Positions 10,538-19,735 of a stretch of DNA of 64,000 nt are shown here, piece by piece. The notes under the pieces were generated by a model that saw only the letters and a program-made list of their open reading frames with translations, ran no database searches and was not told the DNA's origin. Each line of letters begins with the position of its first letter. The stretch's first letter is position 1. Origin of the DNA: Skeletonema tropicum (Eukaryota > Bacillariophyta > Thalassiosirophyceae > Thalassiosirales > Thalassiosiraceae); NCBI GenBank assembly GCA_037178625.1, contig CM074144.1, positions 1,922,001 to 1,986,000 on the forward strand, read 5' to 3'. Both the position numbers and the translations under genes were made by a program.

Positions 10538-11514
10538 ATGCAGCCAACAGAGAGTCTATCCAGAGACACAGTGGCTGTGGCCGATACCCTCACCGCCATG
10601 ATCAAGAGAGAGCAGCTCACCACCTCCTCATGGCATGTAGGCGGATACCTAGATCCCTCCGATCCGACGATGATCACTGCCGACGATCGCAAGAAGTTAG
10701 TCAACTGGTGCTACAACTTCGTCGACCACTGCCGCCTCTCACGAGAGACGGTGGCTTCAGCCATGGAAATGGTGGATCGATTCCTCTCAACAGCAAGCAC
10801 AAGCACAAATATCATCAACTCTGCTGATGCCGACGTTGTGAGAGCTGTATGCGATAAGGTCCTAAGAGACCAATGCGAGCTTCAGCTGCTCGCCGTCGCG
10901 GCCTTGTATCTCTCCATCAAGGTGAGCGAAAGTATCGCCGTGTCAAGTGATCTGTTCTCAGACATGTGCATCGGGGCCTATTCTATGAGGAGATTGAGGA
11001 TATGGAACGTATATTGTTGAGCGGCCTGTCATGGCGATGCCACGCCCCGACAGCGCACCAAGTTGGACTTTCAATCCTCTCCTTGATACTGCCTTACGTC
11101 GATATCCCGGAGGACACATGGGGCTTCCTTATCGATGAGATGAAGTATTGGATTGAACTTTCTGTGCTCAACTACGACTTGTCTATACAACGTACGAGCA
11201 CCATCGCCCTAGCGGCCGTGTACAACGCTGTTGGCAACATTGACATTGTATCCAAGAAGTATCAAGATATGCTAAGAGTCCATCTAAGCATCATTACGGA
11301 ATGCTTCTACTCTGAGCACTCTGAGCAGATGATAAATGAGTTAAGAAGAAAATTGCAATCTCTCTTACTCCCAGAAGAAGATGAAGATGAGGACGAGAGT
11401 AGTTTAGATGAAGCAAGTTTAGATGTAGAAGATTCAATATCATCATCAAACAGATCCTCTCAAGACGTGATGTCCTTTTGGCATCTGGTGTTGGGTCATG
11501 GTCTAGATCTCTAG
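10538..11514 (+). pseudogene. cyclin-like gene, copy 1, frameshifted
   Basis: The frame begins at ATG 10538 and matches the intact cyclins of this window through the cyclin N-terminal fold (WHVGGYLDP, RKKLVNWCYN, MVDRFLST, VAALYLSIK). At about 10985 one base is missing: TTCTATGAGGAGATTGA here against TTCTACGAAGGAGATTGA in the intact copies. The first frame then stops at 11020. The rest of the protein continues in another frame to 11514 with the second cyclin repeat and the acidic tail. Copy 1 also has substitutions and a different C-terminus, so it is the oldest diverged member. It is on the opposite strand from the other three. A pseudogene is the plain reading; a sequencing error at a single base cannot be excluded. 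Confidence 0.75.
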
Positions 11515-11555
11515 TGTTCTACGTAAAGGACGGAAAGGGCTTTCGAAGATTCGAC
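11515..11555. other. short spacer
   Basis: Sequence between the cyclin copy 1 stop and a dispersed repeat; nothing recognised. Confidence 0.3.
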
Positions 11556-11680
11556 GCTGTGGTAGGAGAGACGAAATTTTCCCGTGGTTCACGACTCCAA
11601 TTTTTTGGTTCGATTCAACGATATATCTAGAGAGGTAGCATAACGCAACTTACCTAATGTTCTAAATGATAGAGTACGGA
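11556..11680 (+). repeat. dispersed repeat tail, copy 2
   Basis: It aligns with 7467-7620 from GCTGTGGTAGGAGAGA to TTACCTAAT. It starts 42 bases after the end of the cyclin pseudogene. If the 7467 copy is a retroelement 3' end, this one marks a severely truncated insertion next to the cyclin. Confidence 0.5.
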
Positions 11681-12599
11681 AGGTTTGTTTGCAATAAGAT
11701 CTTGTTGCATTACTTATTTCGGTTCGAGGGTCGAGGGTGTTCAGCCTTTACTTAAGTGCTTCGATCGCGATGCGGAGTGCGGGGAAGCTGGCTGAGGACA
11801 AATGTAATTACCGTCAGGGACAGTGATAAAGCTGTCACATTTTGCAGTCATTGGTCATTGTCAAGCTCATCACTGAAGTTCCGTTCTTCTTAATTCCAAT
11901 TCCAAGTTCCAAGCAAGAAAACTCTCCCGCCGCCCGCCCTCTCTCTCTGAGATATTGTACCAACATTCAACATTCAGGCCCACTCGGCTCGCTCTGTGAC
12001 TGGGGGAAGGTGGTATGTTGCCATCAGAATATTCATATCGTGTGTTGTGTGTGAGAGTGGTCAATCATCGATCATCAGATCCCAAATCTAACCTGCATGC
12101 ATGCCAAATGCCAAAATTCATTCTTCACACCTTCCACCCACACCAACTATCCACTACACCGTGCCAACAAATCACCTCCTCTCCACAACCAATCTATCAT
12201 TGTCTCCACTATTCGTATGTAAAATGTCTGTAGCGCGAAGCGTTTGGATCTTACATCATGCCAACCTATCCAGGGTATAGGCTCAGTGTAGTGCGCAGCA
12301 TTGGCTTGGATCTTATAGCCTCCTTCGAGTATAAGTGCCTTCAGCTTCTTTCTCTTGTTAACCTTACGGAACACACACTTCATCAATTCAATTGACTTTC
12401 GCGAAGGCATTTTCCAATTAACCGAGGGCAGTGTTTGTCAATTTTGACTCTACGGCTACGATCAAAGATTCCCGCCTCCTCTCAAGTGGACGCTTTTTGA
12501 GACGACCAACGCTGTGCTTTTTAACAAAAGTCTATTATTTTATGAGAGTGCGAGAGGACGAGCTGTGAGTGTAGTATGGATAAAGATTATGTTGTTAAT
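11681..12599. other. intergenic, nothing recognised
   Basis: Short open frames on both strands with no recognisable domains (for example 12147-12410 minus). It contains a pyrimidine-rich CTCTCTCT run near 11940. No RNA gene is seen. Confidence 0.35.
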
Positions 12600-12855
12600 T
12601 TTGTTGCCGGTAACGTTGTCAAATGTATTGTGTATGTTTCACTCACCTTCCTTTAAAATCTCCAAACTCCCGTCGAATCTGACTCTCTGTCGGTCAATTT
12701 CTAGACCCCTCTCGAGTTGAGACAATCGACAAAAGATCGATAATTGGTCTTGAATACACTACCAATCGACAGACCTCGGTGAGAGGACTCCAAAACGCCA
12801 CTTTTCATCTTCATACGACCTCTACAACTACAAGGGAAGATGCGGATAGATCATG
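12600..12855 (+). repeat. diverged dispersed element, copy A
   Basis: Blocks shared with 22390-22600 and, in reverse complement, with 29351-29620 of every array unit: AAAATCT, TTTCTAGA/TTTCTAGG, GATCGATAATTGGTCTTG, CCAATCGA, CCAAAACGCCACTT, ATCTTCAT, and GGAAGATGCGG followed by ATCATGA. This is the only copy far from the duplicated segments, so it shows the element is genuinely dispersed. No ORF or clear terminal repeats are visible; it may be a MITE-like or other non-autonomous family. Confidence 0.45.
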
Positions 12856-13374
12856 ATGTGCTGCTGCTGCTCTGCTGCAATTTTTGTGTCTCTAGTCTCT
12901 AACACCAATTATCCCATGCTATAGACGATGAATTAGCAGCTGGAGGGAACTCGGTTGTTATTGATTCAACAACCAAAACGACAATCACCACGTGGGAGGG
13001 TCGATTTATATATCTCAGTGGCGAGTTTGATCCTTTACTCACTCCTTCTCTGAGTGGGTGTGGGGGTTGTGGGCTACGATAACGCCATCACATTATGATT
13101 GCAGTTTGCAGTTGCATAGTAGGTGAGTTAGTGATGCATTGCTGCTGCTTCAGTATTACTATTACATTCCACTACACTACATCGATTGATCATTGAGTGT
13201 TGATTTGTTGTTGATGCGTTGACATCTTCCAGAGTGTCAACTTCTTCCAACTTCTTTTTGCACTTGCAACACGTCGTGCCGTCGACTCTCACAGAATCTT
13301 CTGTCTCGTTCTTTTCACCTCCACGACAACACCACAAACACTACACCTACCTTCTATCATACAACATTACATTG
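12856..13374. other. intergenic, nothing recognised
   Basis: Sequence 3' of the carrier-like gene. A plus-strand frame at 13219-13542 overlaps that gene antisense and is probably a shadow. Nothing else is evident. Confidence 0.35.
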
Positions 13375-14577
13375 CTACGAAATGGCACAACCATTCTCAT
13401 TCTTCCCAGAAGAATCATCCTTCTTCCCCCCAGAATACAAAGTCCTCACCACACCCAACACCGAATCCTCCCCCAATGGCAACACATTATTGTAAAACCA
13501 CGGCAGACTTCCCTGAACAGGAGCATTCATCAAAATTCGTGACGCCCATTTCGGCACGGTAAAGAATGCGGCTAGTCCATCCTTTTGAAGCGAAGACTTG
13601 ATGACTTGTGAGTACGAAATGTTCCTTGCCACTTGACTTGTTGTTGTTGTTGTTGTAGATGCACTTGCACTTGAACTTGCGCTTGCACCTCCATCGGCAT
13701 ACACGGCATAATCCAGCCCCCGCCCCCAAAGCGCCTGCTGCGTAATCGCCACAGCATTCCCCGCAAAATTCATGCCCATTCCAAACCAAAACAAACTCCC
13801 CTGACTCTTCTTCTCCTGCGGATAATACAACTTGTACGTGATCGGAGTCAGAATGAACGACGTATTGCACATGATTACATTCCTCATGGCATTGGATAAG
13901 AACCCCGGTCCGCAGAAGCGTGCGGCGGGGTTCCATTTGAGGTGCGATTCGATTGTGGCGAGTTTGGTTGGGCCGTAGTACCGTTGGACTTCGGCGCGGT
14001 TGGCTACGGTGGATTCGAGTGAGCCTGCTAGGATTGGTGCGAGGATGGTTTTGGTGATGGATTTGATTTGATATGTTGCGTCGTGATCTTGATTTGACGA
14101 TGATGAAGATGACGACGGTGGAGGAGGAGGAGGCTCCATGAGCTCATCTCCATAATACACAGGCGCCACACCCAACGCCTTGCTCAAGGCATGATCAAAG
14201 AACTGAAACGCCAGCCCCATAACACTATACTGCATGAACCACGCTACCAAACTCGCTGGACCGACAACTTTATACGGTGACAACACTCCCTTTTGAAATG
14301 TCAGTTTGATGCTCTGTGCAAATTGATGTTTTCCCGTGACTTGTGAGGAGTTCATAAAGAGGGCGATCTTTTCGAGGGGCATGCCGACGAAGCGCATTAC
14401 TACACCGAATGTGCCGATGCCGATTGAGCGGTAAGCTACCAGAATGGATTCTCGGAGTTCGGTCGGGAGTACATGATGTTGAGATGGGCTGGTGGCGCTT
14501 GGTTGTGCGGTGTTCTCGTTCGACAACGATTGTGAAGATGATGCTGTTAATATTCTTTCTTGTTGCGATTTATCCAT
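13375..14577 (-). CDS. divergent mitochondrial carrier (SLC25)-like protein
   Basis: A single exon of 400 residues runs from ATG (14575-14577) to the stop at 13375. Three repeats are visible: about 45-135 (MRFVGMPLEKIALFM), about 175-290 (LAGSLESTVANRAEVQRYYG, then FCGPGFLSNAMRNVI), and about 318-385 (SYSQVIKSSLQKDGLAAFFT, then VPKWASRILMNAPV). This layout, with P-x-E or P-x5-R words at the end of the first helix of a repeat and a G-x-x-A-x-F-x-G-like word before the second, is that of SLC25 carriers. The signatures are degenerate (P-L-E-K-I-A and S-L-E-S-T-V instead of P-x-D/E-x-x-K/R), so transport activity and substrate are unknown. Low-complexity linkers interrupt it: six prolines and seven serines near 149-161, and Ser/Ala/Thr near 298-314. 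These are longer than in typical carriers of about 300 residues. It would act in the mitochondrial inner membrane. Confidence 0.6.
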   Translation of the reverse strand: MDKSQQERILTASSSQSLSNENTAQPSATSPSQHHVLPTELRESILVAYRSIGIGTFGVVMRFVGMPLEKIALFMNSSQVTGKHQFAQSIKLTFQKGVLSPYKVVGPASLVAWFMQYSVMGLAFQFFDHALSKALGVAPVYYGDELMEPPPPPPSSSSSSSNQDHDATYQIKSITKTILAPILAGSLESTVANRAEVQRYYGPTKLATIESHLKWNPAARFCGPGFLSNAMRNVIMCNTSFILTPITYKLYYPQEKKSQGSLFWFGMGMNFAGNAVAITQQALWGRGLDYAVYADGGASASSSASASTTTTTTSQVARNISYSQVIKSSLQKDGLAAFFTVPKWASRILMNAPVQGSLPWFYNNVLPLGEDSVLGVVRTLYSGGKKDDSSGKNENGCAIS

Positions 14578-14952
14578 GATTACTGCTGCTTATGAGTGCT
14601 CTCAAGAAGAGACCGATAATAAGGACTGTTCGCAGGTGTAGATGGGCGGCACAGGCAAGATGATGTTATGTTATTTAGGAACACAAGTGCATATCGTAAG
14701 ATATCGTACTTGGCATCAGAATCGGCCGGCGGGCATCACCATTTTTTTTTGCATTTTCGGCAGTTGAGATGTCAAGGATCAAAAAATGATAATTTTGTTA
14801 TGACACGAAATGGACAGGTTTTGGTGCCAAAAATAAGAAAAGATCTTTTCCAAAAAAGGGGTTAACCCTTTCCCATAAATGAGGGTTAACCCTATTAAAT
14901 ACTGAGTTTCAGAAGCGACTCCCGTAAGTGTGTCTTTCCGGACACAGCTTCT
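14578..14952. other. intergenic upstream of the carrier-like gene
   Basis: Two near-identical GGGTTAACCC-type palindromes occur at 14857-14869 and 14881-14893, separated by 11 bases. No gene is seen. It probably contains the carrier's promoter, but no clear element can be named. Confidence 0.35.
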
Positions 14953-15353
14953 CCATGAAGTTGAAGACGGAGAAGCGAAGCAGGCGGAAGAGGCCAAAGG
15001 CCAAAAAAAAGGAATGAAGGAATGCAAAGTACGAATAGATTTTCATCAAATAAAAACTTTTGTTGCGACACTGACTCAATTACTTCTATGATGATCTTCG
15101 TTGGTAAACAACCTTTACTTATTTTACTGTTTGTTTGCACTAAGTAGAAAGATATGTAGAAAGATAATCTTTTGTTAGTCATGTAAATAATACAGTAGCC
15201 CCTCTTGCTTGAGAGTTGATTGACCCAAAATATCGTACTTCTGGTACCTATTCTGCAGCTCGTTTGAATGCATAGTGATGAAGTTACAAAATGATATCTA
15301 CACACTTATATGTCGCATTCAAATATCATCTCTTTATAAACACTTTATAAACA

Positions 15354-16313
15354 TTAGTTAAAGGTCATTACATCCTGAGAAGAGCTGCTTGGTGATATTG
15401 ATGTCCTGAAAGCTTTCAATGAATCTTCTAATCCTAGACTTTCTTCATCTAAACTACTCTCGTCCTCCTCTTCATCTTCTTCTGGGAGTAGGAGAGATTG
15501 CAACTTTCTTCTTACCTCATTTATCATCTGCTCAGAGTGATCAGAGTAGAAGCATTCCATGATTACGCTTAAATAATGCCTCAGCAGCTCTTGATGACCC
15601 TTGCATCTAATTTCCCCTATGGCGTTGTATACGGCCGCTAGTGCGACGGTGCTCGTACGTTGTATAGAGAAGTCGTAGTTGAGCACAGAAAGTTCAATCA
15701 AATACTTCATCTCATCCATAAGGAAGCCCCATGTGTCCTCCGGGATATCGACGTAAGGCAGTATCAAGGAGAGGATTGAAAGTCCAACTTGGTGCGCTGT
15801 CGGGGCGTGGCATCGCCATGACAGGCCGCTCAACAATATACGTTCCATATCTTCAATCTCCTTCGTAGAATAGGCCCCGCTGCACATCTCTGAGAACAGA
15901 TCACTTGACACGGCGATACTTTCGTTGATCTTGATGGAGAGATACAAGGCCGCGACGGCGAGCAGCTGAAGATCGCTTTGATCCCTTAGGGCCTTCTCGC
16001 ATACAGCTCTCACAACGTCGGCATCAGCAGAGTTGCTGATATTTGTGCTTGTGCTTGCTGTTGAGAGGAATCGATCCACCATTTCCATGGCTGAAGCCAC
16101 CGTTTCTCGTGAGAGACGGCAGTGGTCGACAAGTTGGTAGCACCAGTCGACCAACTTCTTGCGATCGTCAGCAGTGATCATCGTTGGATCGGAGGGATCC
16201 AGGTATCCGCCGACATGCCATGAGGAGGTGGTCAGCTGCTCTCTCTTGATCATGACGGTGAGGGTATCGGCCACAGCCACTGTGTCTCTGGATAGACTCT
16301 CTGTTGGCTGCAT
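15354..16313 (-). CDS. cyclin-like protein, copy 2
   Basis: One exon of 319 residues from ATG 16311-16313. The cyclin N-terminal box covers about residues 30-165: helix-1 word RKKLVDWCYQL at 51-61, MVDRFLST at 78-85, and the conserved LAVAALYLSIKINES at 118-132 with the lysine used for CDK contact in cyclins. A second helical repeat follows at about 170-270 (APTAHQVGLSIL), then an acidic Ser-rich tail (LLPEEDEEEDESSLDEESL). No destruction box or nuclear signal is obvious. By family knowledge it would bind a cyclin-dependent kinase; partner and phase cannot be read from sequence. It differs from copies 3 and 4 at a few residues (VMIKREQ, VDWCYQ, DEEEDES) and ends DVMTFN instead of DVMTLNHCS. 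Confidence 0.8.
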   Translation of the reverse strand: MQPTESLSRDTVAVADTLTVMIKREQLTTSSWHVGGYLDPSDPTMITADDRKKLVDWCYQLVDHCRLSRETVASAMEMVDRFLSTASTSTNISNSADADVVRAVCEKALRDQSDLQLLAVAALYLSIKINESIAVSSDLFSEMCSGAYSTKEIEDMERILLSGLSWRCHAPTAHQVGLSILSLILPYVDIPEDTWGFLMDEMKYLIELSVLNYDFSIQRTSTVALAAVYNAIGEIRCKGHQELLRHYLSVIMECFYSDHSEQMINEVRRKLQSLLLPEEDEEEDESSLDEESLGLEDSLKAFRTSISPSSSSQDVMTFN

Positions 16314-16356
16314 TGTTATTCGACTAATTTCAATTTTGGATGACTATTGAAAATGG

Positions 16357-16365
16357 TACGGTCCC
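16357..16365 (-). promoter_or_regulatory. conserved GGGACCGTA word upstream of cyclin copy 2
   Basis: The motif found upstream of cyclin copy 1 lies here 44 bases before the ATG. It sits at the very edge of the sequence shared with copy 3. Confidence 0.35.
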
Positions 16366-16371
16366 GTTATT

Positions 16372-16892
16372 TTAAACGCTGGCCTTATTCTCTCTCTCAA
16401 GTGGAAAGTGACCTTCAAGTCAACGATTTCTACTCTCGAGGAGCGAGGACAGTGGTGTGGTGAGTGGTGAGTAAGAAGTACCGGTGTTGGAGGCGAAGTC
16501 AAAATTATGTCTGTTATAATCGGTGGTTCCGCGTCAAGGAAGTTTTCGTCTGATCGTCGTGTTTATAAAAATTGTTAGTAGTTGATATAAAATGAAGTCA
16601 GACAACATACACTGAGGGTTTTCGTTTACTTTCTTTCTTGTATTCTTCCGCCCCGAATCACGTAACGGTTGACACAAGAAAAGGACGAAAAGGAGACACG
16701 TTCAAGAATCAAAGTCGTTCTCCGTTTATATTTTAGTAGTTAGGTTTCTTCATTTATTCGTAAGGGCATCTGGCTGATGTTTTAATACTTTTTTATCTTG
16801 TGTGGTAAAAAACGACAGACGAAGAAGTCTATTGGTAAACCTTAGTCCTTTGTTATCTCCTCTCGATGTCATGATGTTCCTCCGTCATTCCT
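16372..16892. other. unique sequence between cyclin duplication units
   Basis: No gene is recognised. It carries the distal upstream region of cyclin copy 2 and ends where the 5.58 kb repeated segment begins at CCGAAACAACGC (16893). Confidence 0.35.
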
Positions 16893-17341
16893 CCGAAACA
16901 ACGCAAAAAGCCTAAAACCATGATCGGCATTTACCACGTACAACGTTCTGGACATTTAGCCCATGGAGATGGAGAAGCGAAGCTAGAGCAGGCGGAAGAG
17001 GCCCAAGGCCCAACCAGCCCAGCCCAGTCAGGAAGAAGGAAGGGAAGCAAAGTACAAAAAGATTTTCATCAAATCAAAAACTTTTGTTGCGACACTGACT
17101 CAATTACTTAAGACTTCTTGATTTTCTGCGTTGGTAAACAACCTTTAATTATTTTGCTGTTTGTTCATGGAAAGAATATTTAGTTGCTACTCTATTCTAT
17201 TGTTTGTCTTGTAAATAATACAGTAGCCCCAATTGCTTGGGAGTTGATTGACCCAAAATACTATTCTGCAGCTCGTTTGAATGCATAGTGATGAAGTTAC
17301 AAAATGATATCTACACACTTATATGTCGCATTGACATCTCT

Positions 17342-18310
17342 TTATGAACAATGGTTTAAGGTCATTACATCCTGGAAAGAGCTGCTTGGTGATATTGATG
17401 TCCTGAAAGCTTTCAATGAATCTTCTAATCCTAGACTTTCTTCATCTAAACTACTCTCGTCCTCATCTTCATCTTCTTCTGGGAGTAGGAGAGATTGCAA
17501 CTTTCTTCTTACCTCATTTATCATCTGCTCAGAGTGATCAGAGTAGAAGCATTCCATGATTACGCTTAAATAATGCCTCAGCAGCTCTTGATGACCCTTG
17601 CATCTAATTTCCCCTATGGCGTTGTATACGGCCGCTAGTGCGACGGTGCTCGTACGTTGTATAGAGAAGTCGTAGTTGAGCACAGAAAGTTCAATCAAAT
17701 ACTTCATCTCATCCATAAGGAAGCCCCATGTGTCCTCCGGGATATCGACGTAAGGCAGTATCAAGGAGAGGATTGAAAGTCCAACTTGGTGCGCTGTCGG
17801 GGCGTGGCATCGCCATGACAGGCCGCTCAACAATATACGTTCCATATCTTCAATCTCCTTCGTAGAATAGGCCCCGCTGCACATCTCTGAGAACAGATCA
17901 CTTGACACGGCGATACTTTCGTTGATCTTGATGGAGAGATACAAGGCCGCGACGGCGAGCAGCTGAAGATCGCTTTGATCCCTTAGGGCCTTCTCGCATA
18001 CAGCTCTCACAACGTCGGCATCAGCAGAGTTGCTGATATTTGTGCTTGTGCTTGCTGTTGAGAGGAATCGATCCACCATTTCCATGGCTGAAGCCACCGT
18101 TTCTCGTGAGAGACGGCAGTGGTCGACAAGTTGGTAGCACCAGTTCACCAACTTCTTGCGATCGTCGGCAGTGATCATCGTCGGATCGGAGGGATCTAGG
18201 TATCCGCCGACATGCCATGAGGAGGTGGTCAGCTGCTCTCTCTTTATCATGGCAGTGAGGGTATCGGCCACAGCCACTGTGTCTCTGGATAGACTCTCTG
18301 TTGGCTGCAT
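17342..18310 (-). CDS. cyclin-like protein, copy 3
   Basis: One exon of 322 residues from ATG 18308-18310. Domain layout is as in copy 2: cyclin N box about 30-165 with RKKLVNWCYQL and LAVAALYLSIKINES, C-terminal repeat about 170-270, acidic tail LLPEEDEDEDESSLDEESL, and end DVMTLNHCS. The protein is identical to copy 4. Upstream it keeps the GGGACCGTA word but has a different distal promoter from copy 2, so the two could be expressed differently. Confidence 0.8.
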   Translation of the reverse strand: MQPTESLSRDTVAVADTLTAMIKREQLTTSSWHVGGYLDPSDPTMITADDRKKLVNWCYQLVDHCRLSRETVASAMEMVDRFLSTASTSTNISNSADADVVRAVCEKALRDQSDLQLLAVAALYLSIKINESIAVSSDLFSEMCSGAYSTKEIEDMERILLSGLSWRCHAPTAHQVGLSILSLILPYVDIPEDTWGFLMDEMKYLIELSVLNYDFSIQRTSTVALAAVYNAIGEIRCKGHQELLRHYLSVIMECFYSDHSEQMINEVRRKLQSLLLPEEDEDEDESSLDEESLGLEDSLKAFRTSISPSSSFQDVMTLNHCS

Positions 18311-18347
18311 TGTTATTCGACTAATTTTGGATGACTATTGAAAATGG

Positions 18348-18356
18348 TACGGTCCC
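18348..18356 (-). promoter_or_regulatory. conserved GGGACCGTA word upstream of cyclin copy 3
   Basis: Positioned 38 bases before the ATG. Copies 1-3 have otherwise different distal upstream sequence, so this word and ATTAGTCGAATAACA are the shared proximal core. Confidence 0.35.
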
Positions 18357-19735
18357 GTTATTTTGCATCTATCTGAGGGAAGGATTTCGAGATCTCGAAG
18401 TCCAACGATGATTTCGACAGTGCGTGGTTGGTGAGCAAAAGTGAAGATTCCTGGTTCCAGGTAAAGAGGTTGTGAGTCATTCTTCGGAAAATCAACGAAG
18501 CCAAAATGTCTATTTTCATTATTTATAGTCGTGGTTTCGATCGCTTCAATAATTACTCCCTCTATCCCCCCAAAAAATAGCCATTAGGGTATTAATTCCT
18601 TCATTGAAATTCTACACAAGTGTCCGAGAGGCCAATCTTTCACACGTCAGTTTTGCAGTAGTGGTGAAATAAGCTTTCCAACTTCCAATGATGTGCGTAG
18701 CATTTTCCTCTATATACGAAAATTATTGATGAAATTTAAGCCATTTTAATTCAAACTAGACCGGACCAGCTCGGCTTGCTGGTCCGATATAGCCCAACCG
18801 AAATGGGTCTGACGGCTGACGGACAATTATTCTTGCTGGTACTCCAAAGCGGCTCTTACTTGTTGTTGCAAGCGAATGCAAACCTGGAGCGTCATGAATC
18901 TGAAAGGGTAGAGTTTTATCCTTTTCAGTTTTGTCCTATGTTGGCCTTGCCTTGCTTGCTTTTTGGAATGAGAATAGACTCGTATGAAGGCGTCCGTCCC
19001 TGCCCAATGCCCAATGCTTCGGCTTCGAGAGCTACAGCTACAGTAAAGAAAAGGACAAGAAGAAAGTAGCGTTCCTCAACTGGTGACTTTCTTTGTCAAG
19101 AAAATCTAGAGGCGTAATGCTGCACCTTTAGCAAGGACGGAGCTGGAGCTGTGAATCAAACTCTCAAAATCGCTTTCCAATCGTAGAGTCTAAACAGTTA
19201 ATCGTGTGCCCAATTCTTTTGCAATCTTTACCATTGTGTCCATCTGCCGCGATAATTGAGGTGCAAATAATGTTCACTTTTGTAAAGCTGTTCAATGCAA
19301 CAACGCTCGTGGTGACTTGGCTACTGTCAGAGCTCTTCATGAATCTGGGGTCGTCGTTATTGGTAGCCAAAAATGTGTTTGTTGGTACTGAGTACATTGG
19401 ACATGAAAAGTCCTTGGTAGATATGGCAGACATTTTGATTGCCACTGATGCATCGAAGACAAGAGGTCGGCTAGAGCCGCTTGAGAAAAGTAACATGTAG
19501 ACATAGCGACTCATTAGTGTAGTTCTTTATTCATTAGATTTGAACTTTATTTATTCATTAGTGTAGTTCAAATAATTCGTCGTCTCTAGAGATACCCCAA
19601 GCCCCTTTGAGTACCATAGCGCAGTTTCAACTGGCTTGGGTGCATGCTAACAACATATTTGAATTTATTCTTTCAAATATTTTTCACACGAACAGATTTA
19701 AAATCATTATTTCTCTGTTCCTTTTGCATTTTTTG
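18357..19735. other. intergenic with hairpin and decayed frame
   Basis: It contains a 9-base hairpin stem (CGGACCAGC at 18762-18770 with GCTGGTCCG at 18778-18786) and TACTCCCTCTATCCCC at about 18562, which resembles Stowaway-type MITE ends. A stretch at 19255-19500 reads NNARGDLATVRALHESG in one plus-strand frame and, after a stop, GTEYIGHEKSLVDMADILIA in another. The latter looks like a decayed coding sequence I cannot name. The upstream end of the orphan membrane-protein gene may also lie here. Confidence 0.35.

Larger units (their letters stand above)
14953..16371 (-). repeat. cyclin duplication unit, older copy (holds cyclin copy 2)
   Basis: The sequence matches about 16968-18358 with indels from GGAGAAGCGAAGC, through TTTTCATCAAAT-AAAACTTTTGTTGCGACACTGACTC, the cyclin gene, and up to GGTACGGTCCCGTTATTTT. 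Beyond that point the flanks are unrelated. The left arm has several indels and substitutions while the coding part is nearly identical, so this duplication is older than the 5.58 kb one, or the gene has been homogenised by conversion. Confidence 0.65.

Noticed and set aside
13219..13936. Antisense and alternative frames over the carrier-like gene
   Set aside because: Low-complexity Ser/Thr/Gln runs keep several frames open here. Only the 400-residue minus-strand frame has carrier repeats.
14857..14893. Head-to-head telomere-like words (AGGGTTAACCCT) at two places
   Set aside because: Each is a single palindromic repeat rather than a telomere tract, so an ancient telomere fusion is not supported.
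18776..19069. 97-codon plus-strand open frame
   Set aside because: It begins at a non-ATG codon, includes the hairpin arm, has no domain, and is kept in the second copy only because of the segmental duplication.
19164..19514. 116-codon minus-strand open frame and overlapping 98-codon plus-strand frame
   Set aside because: Mutually antisense frames without ATG or domain support; at most part of a decayed gene in mixed frames.
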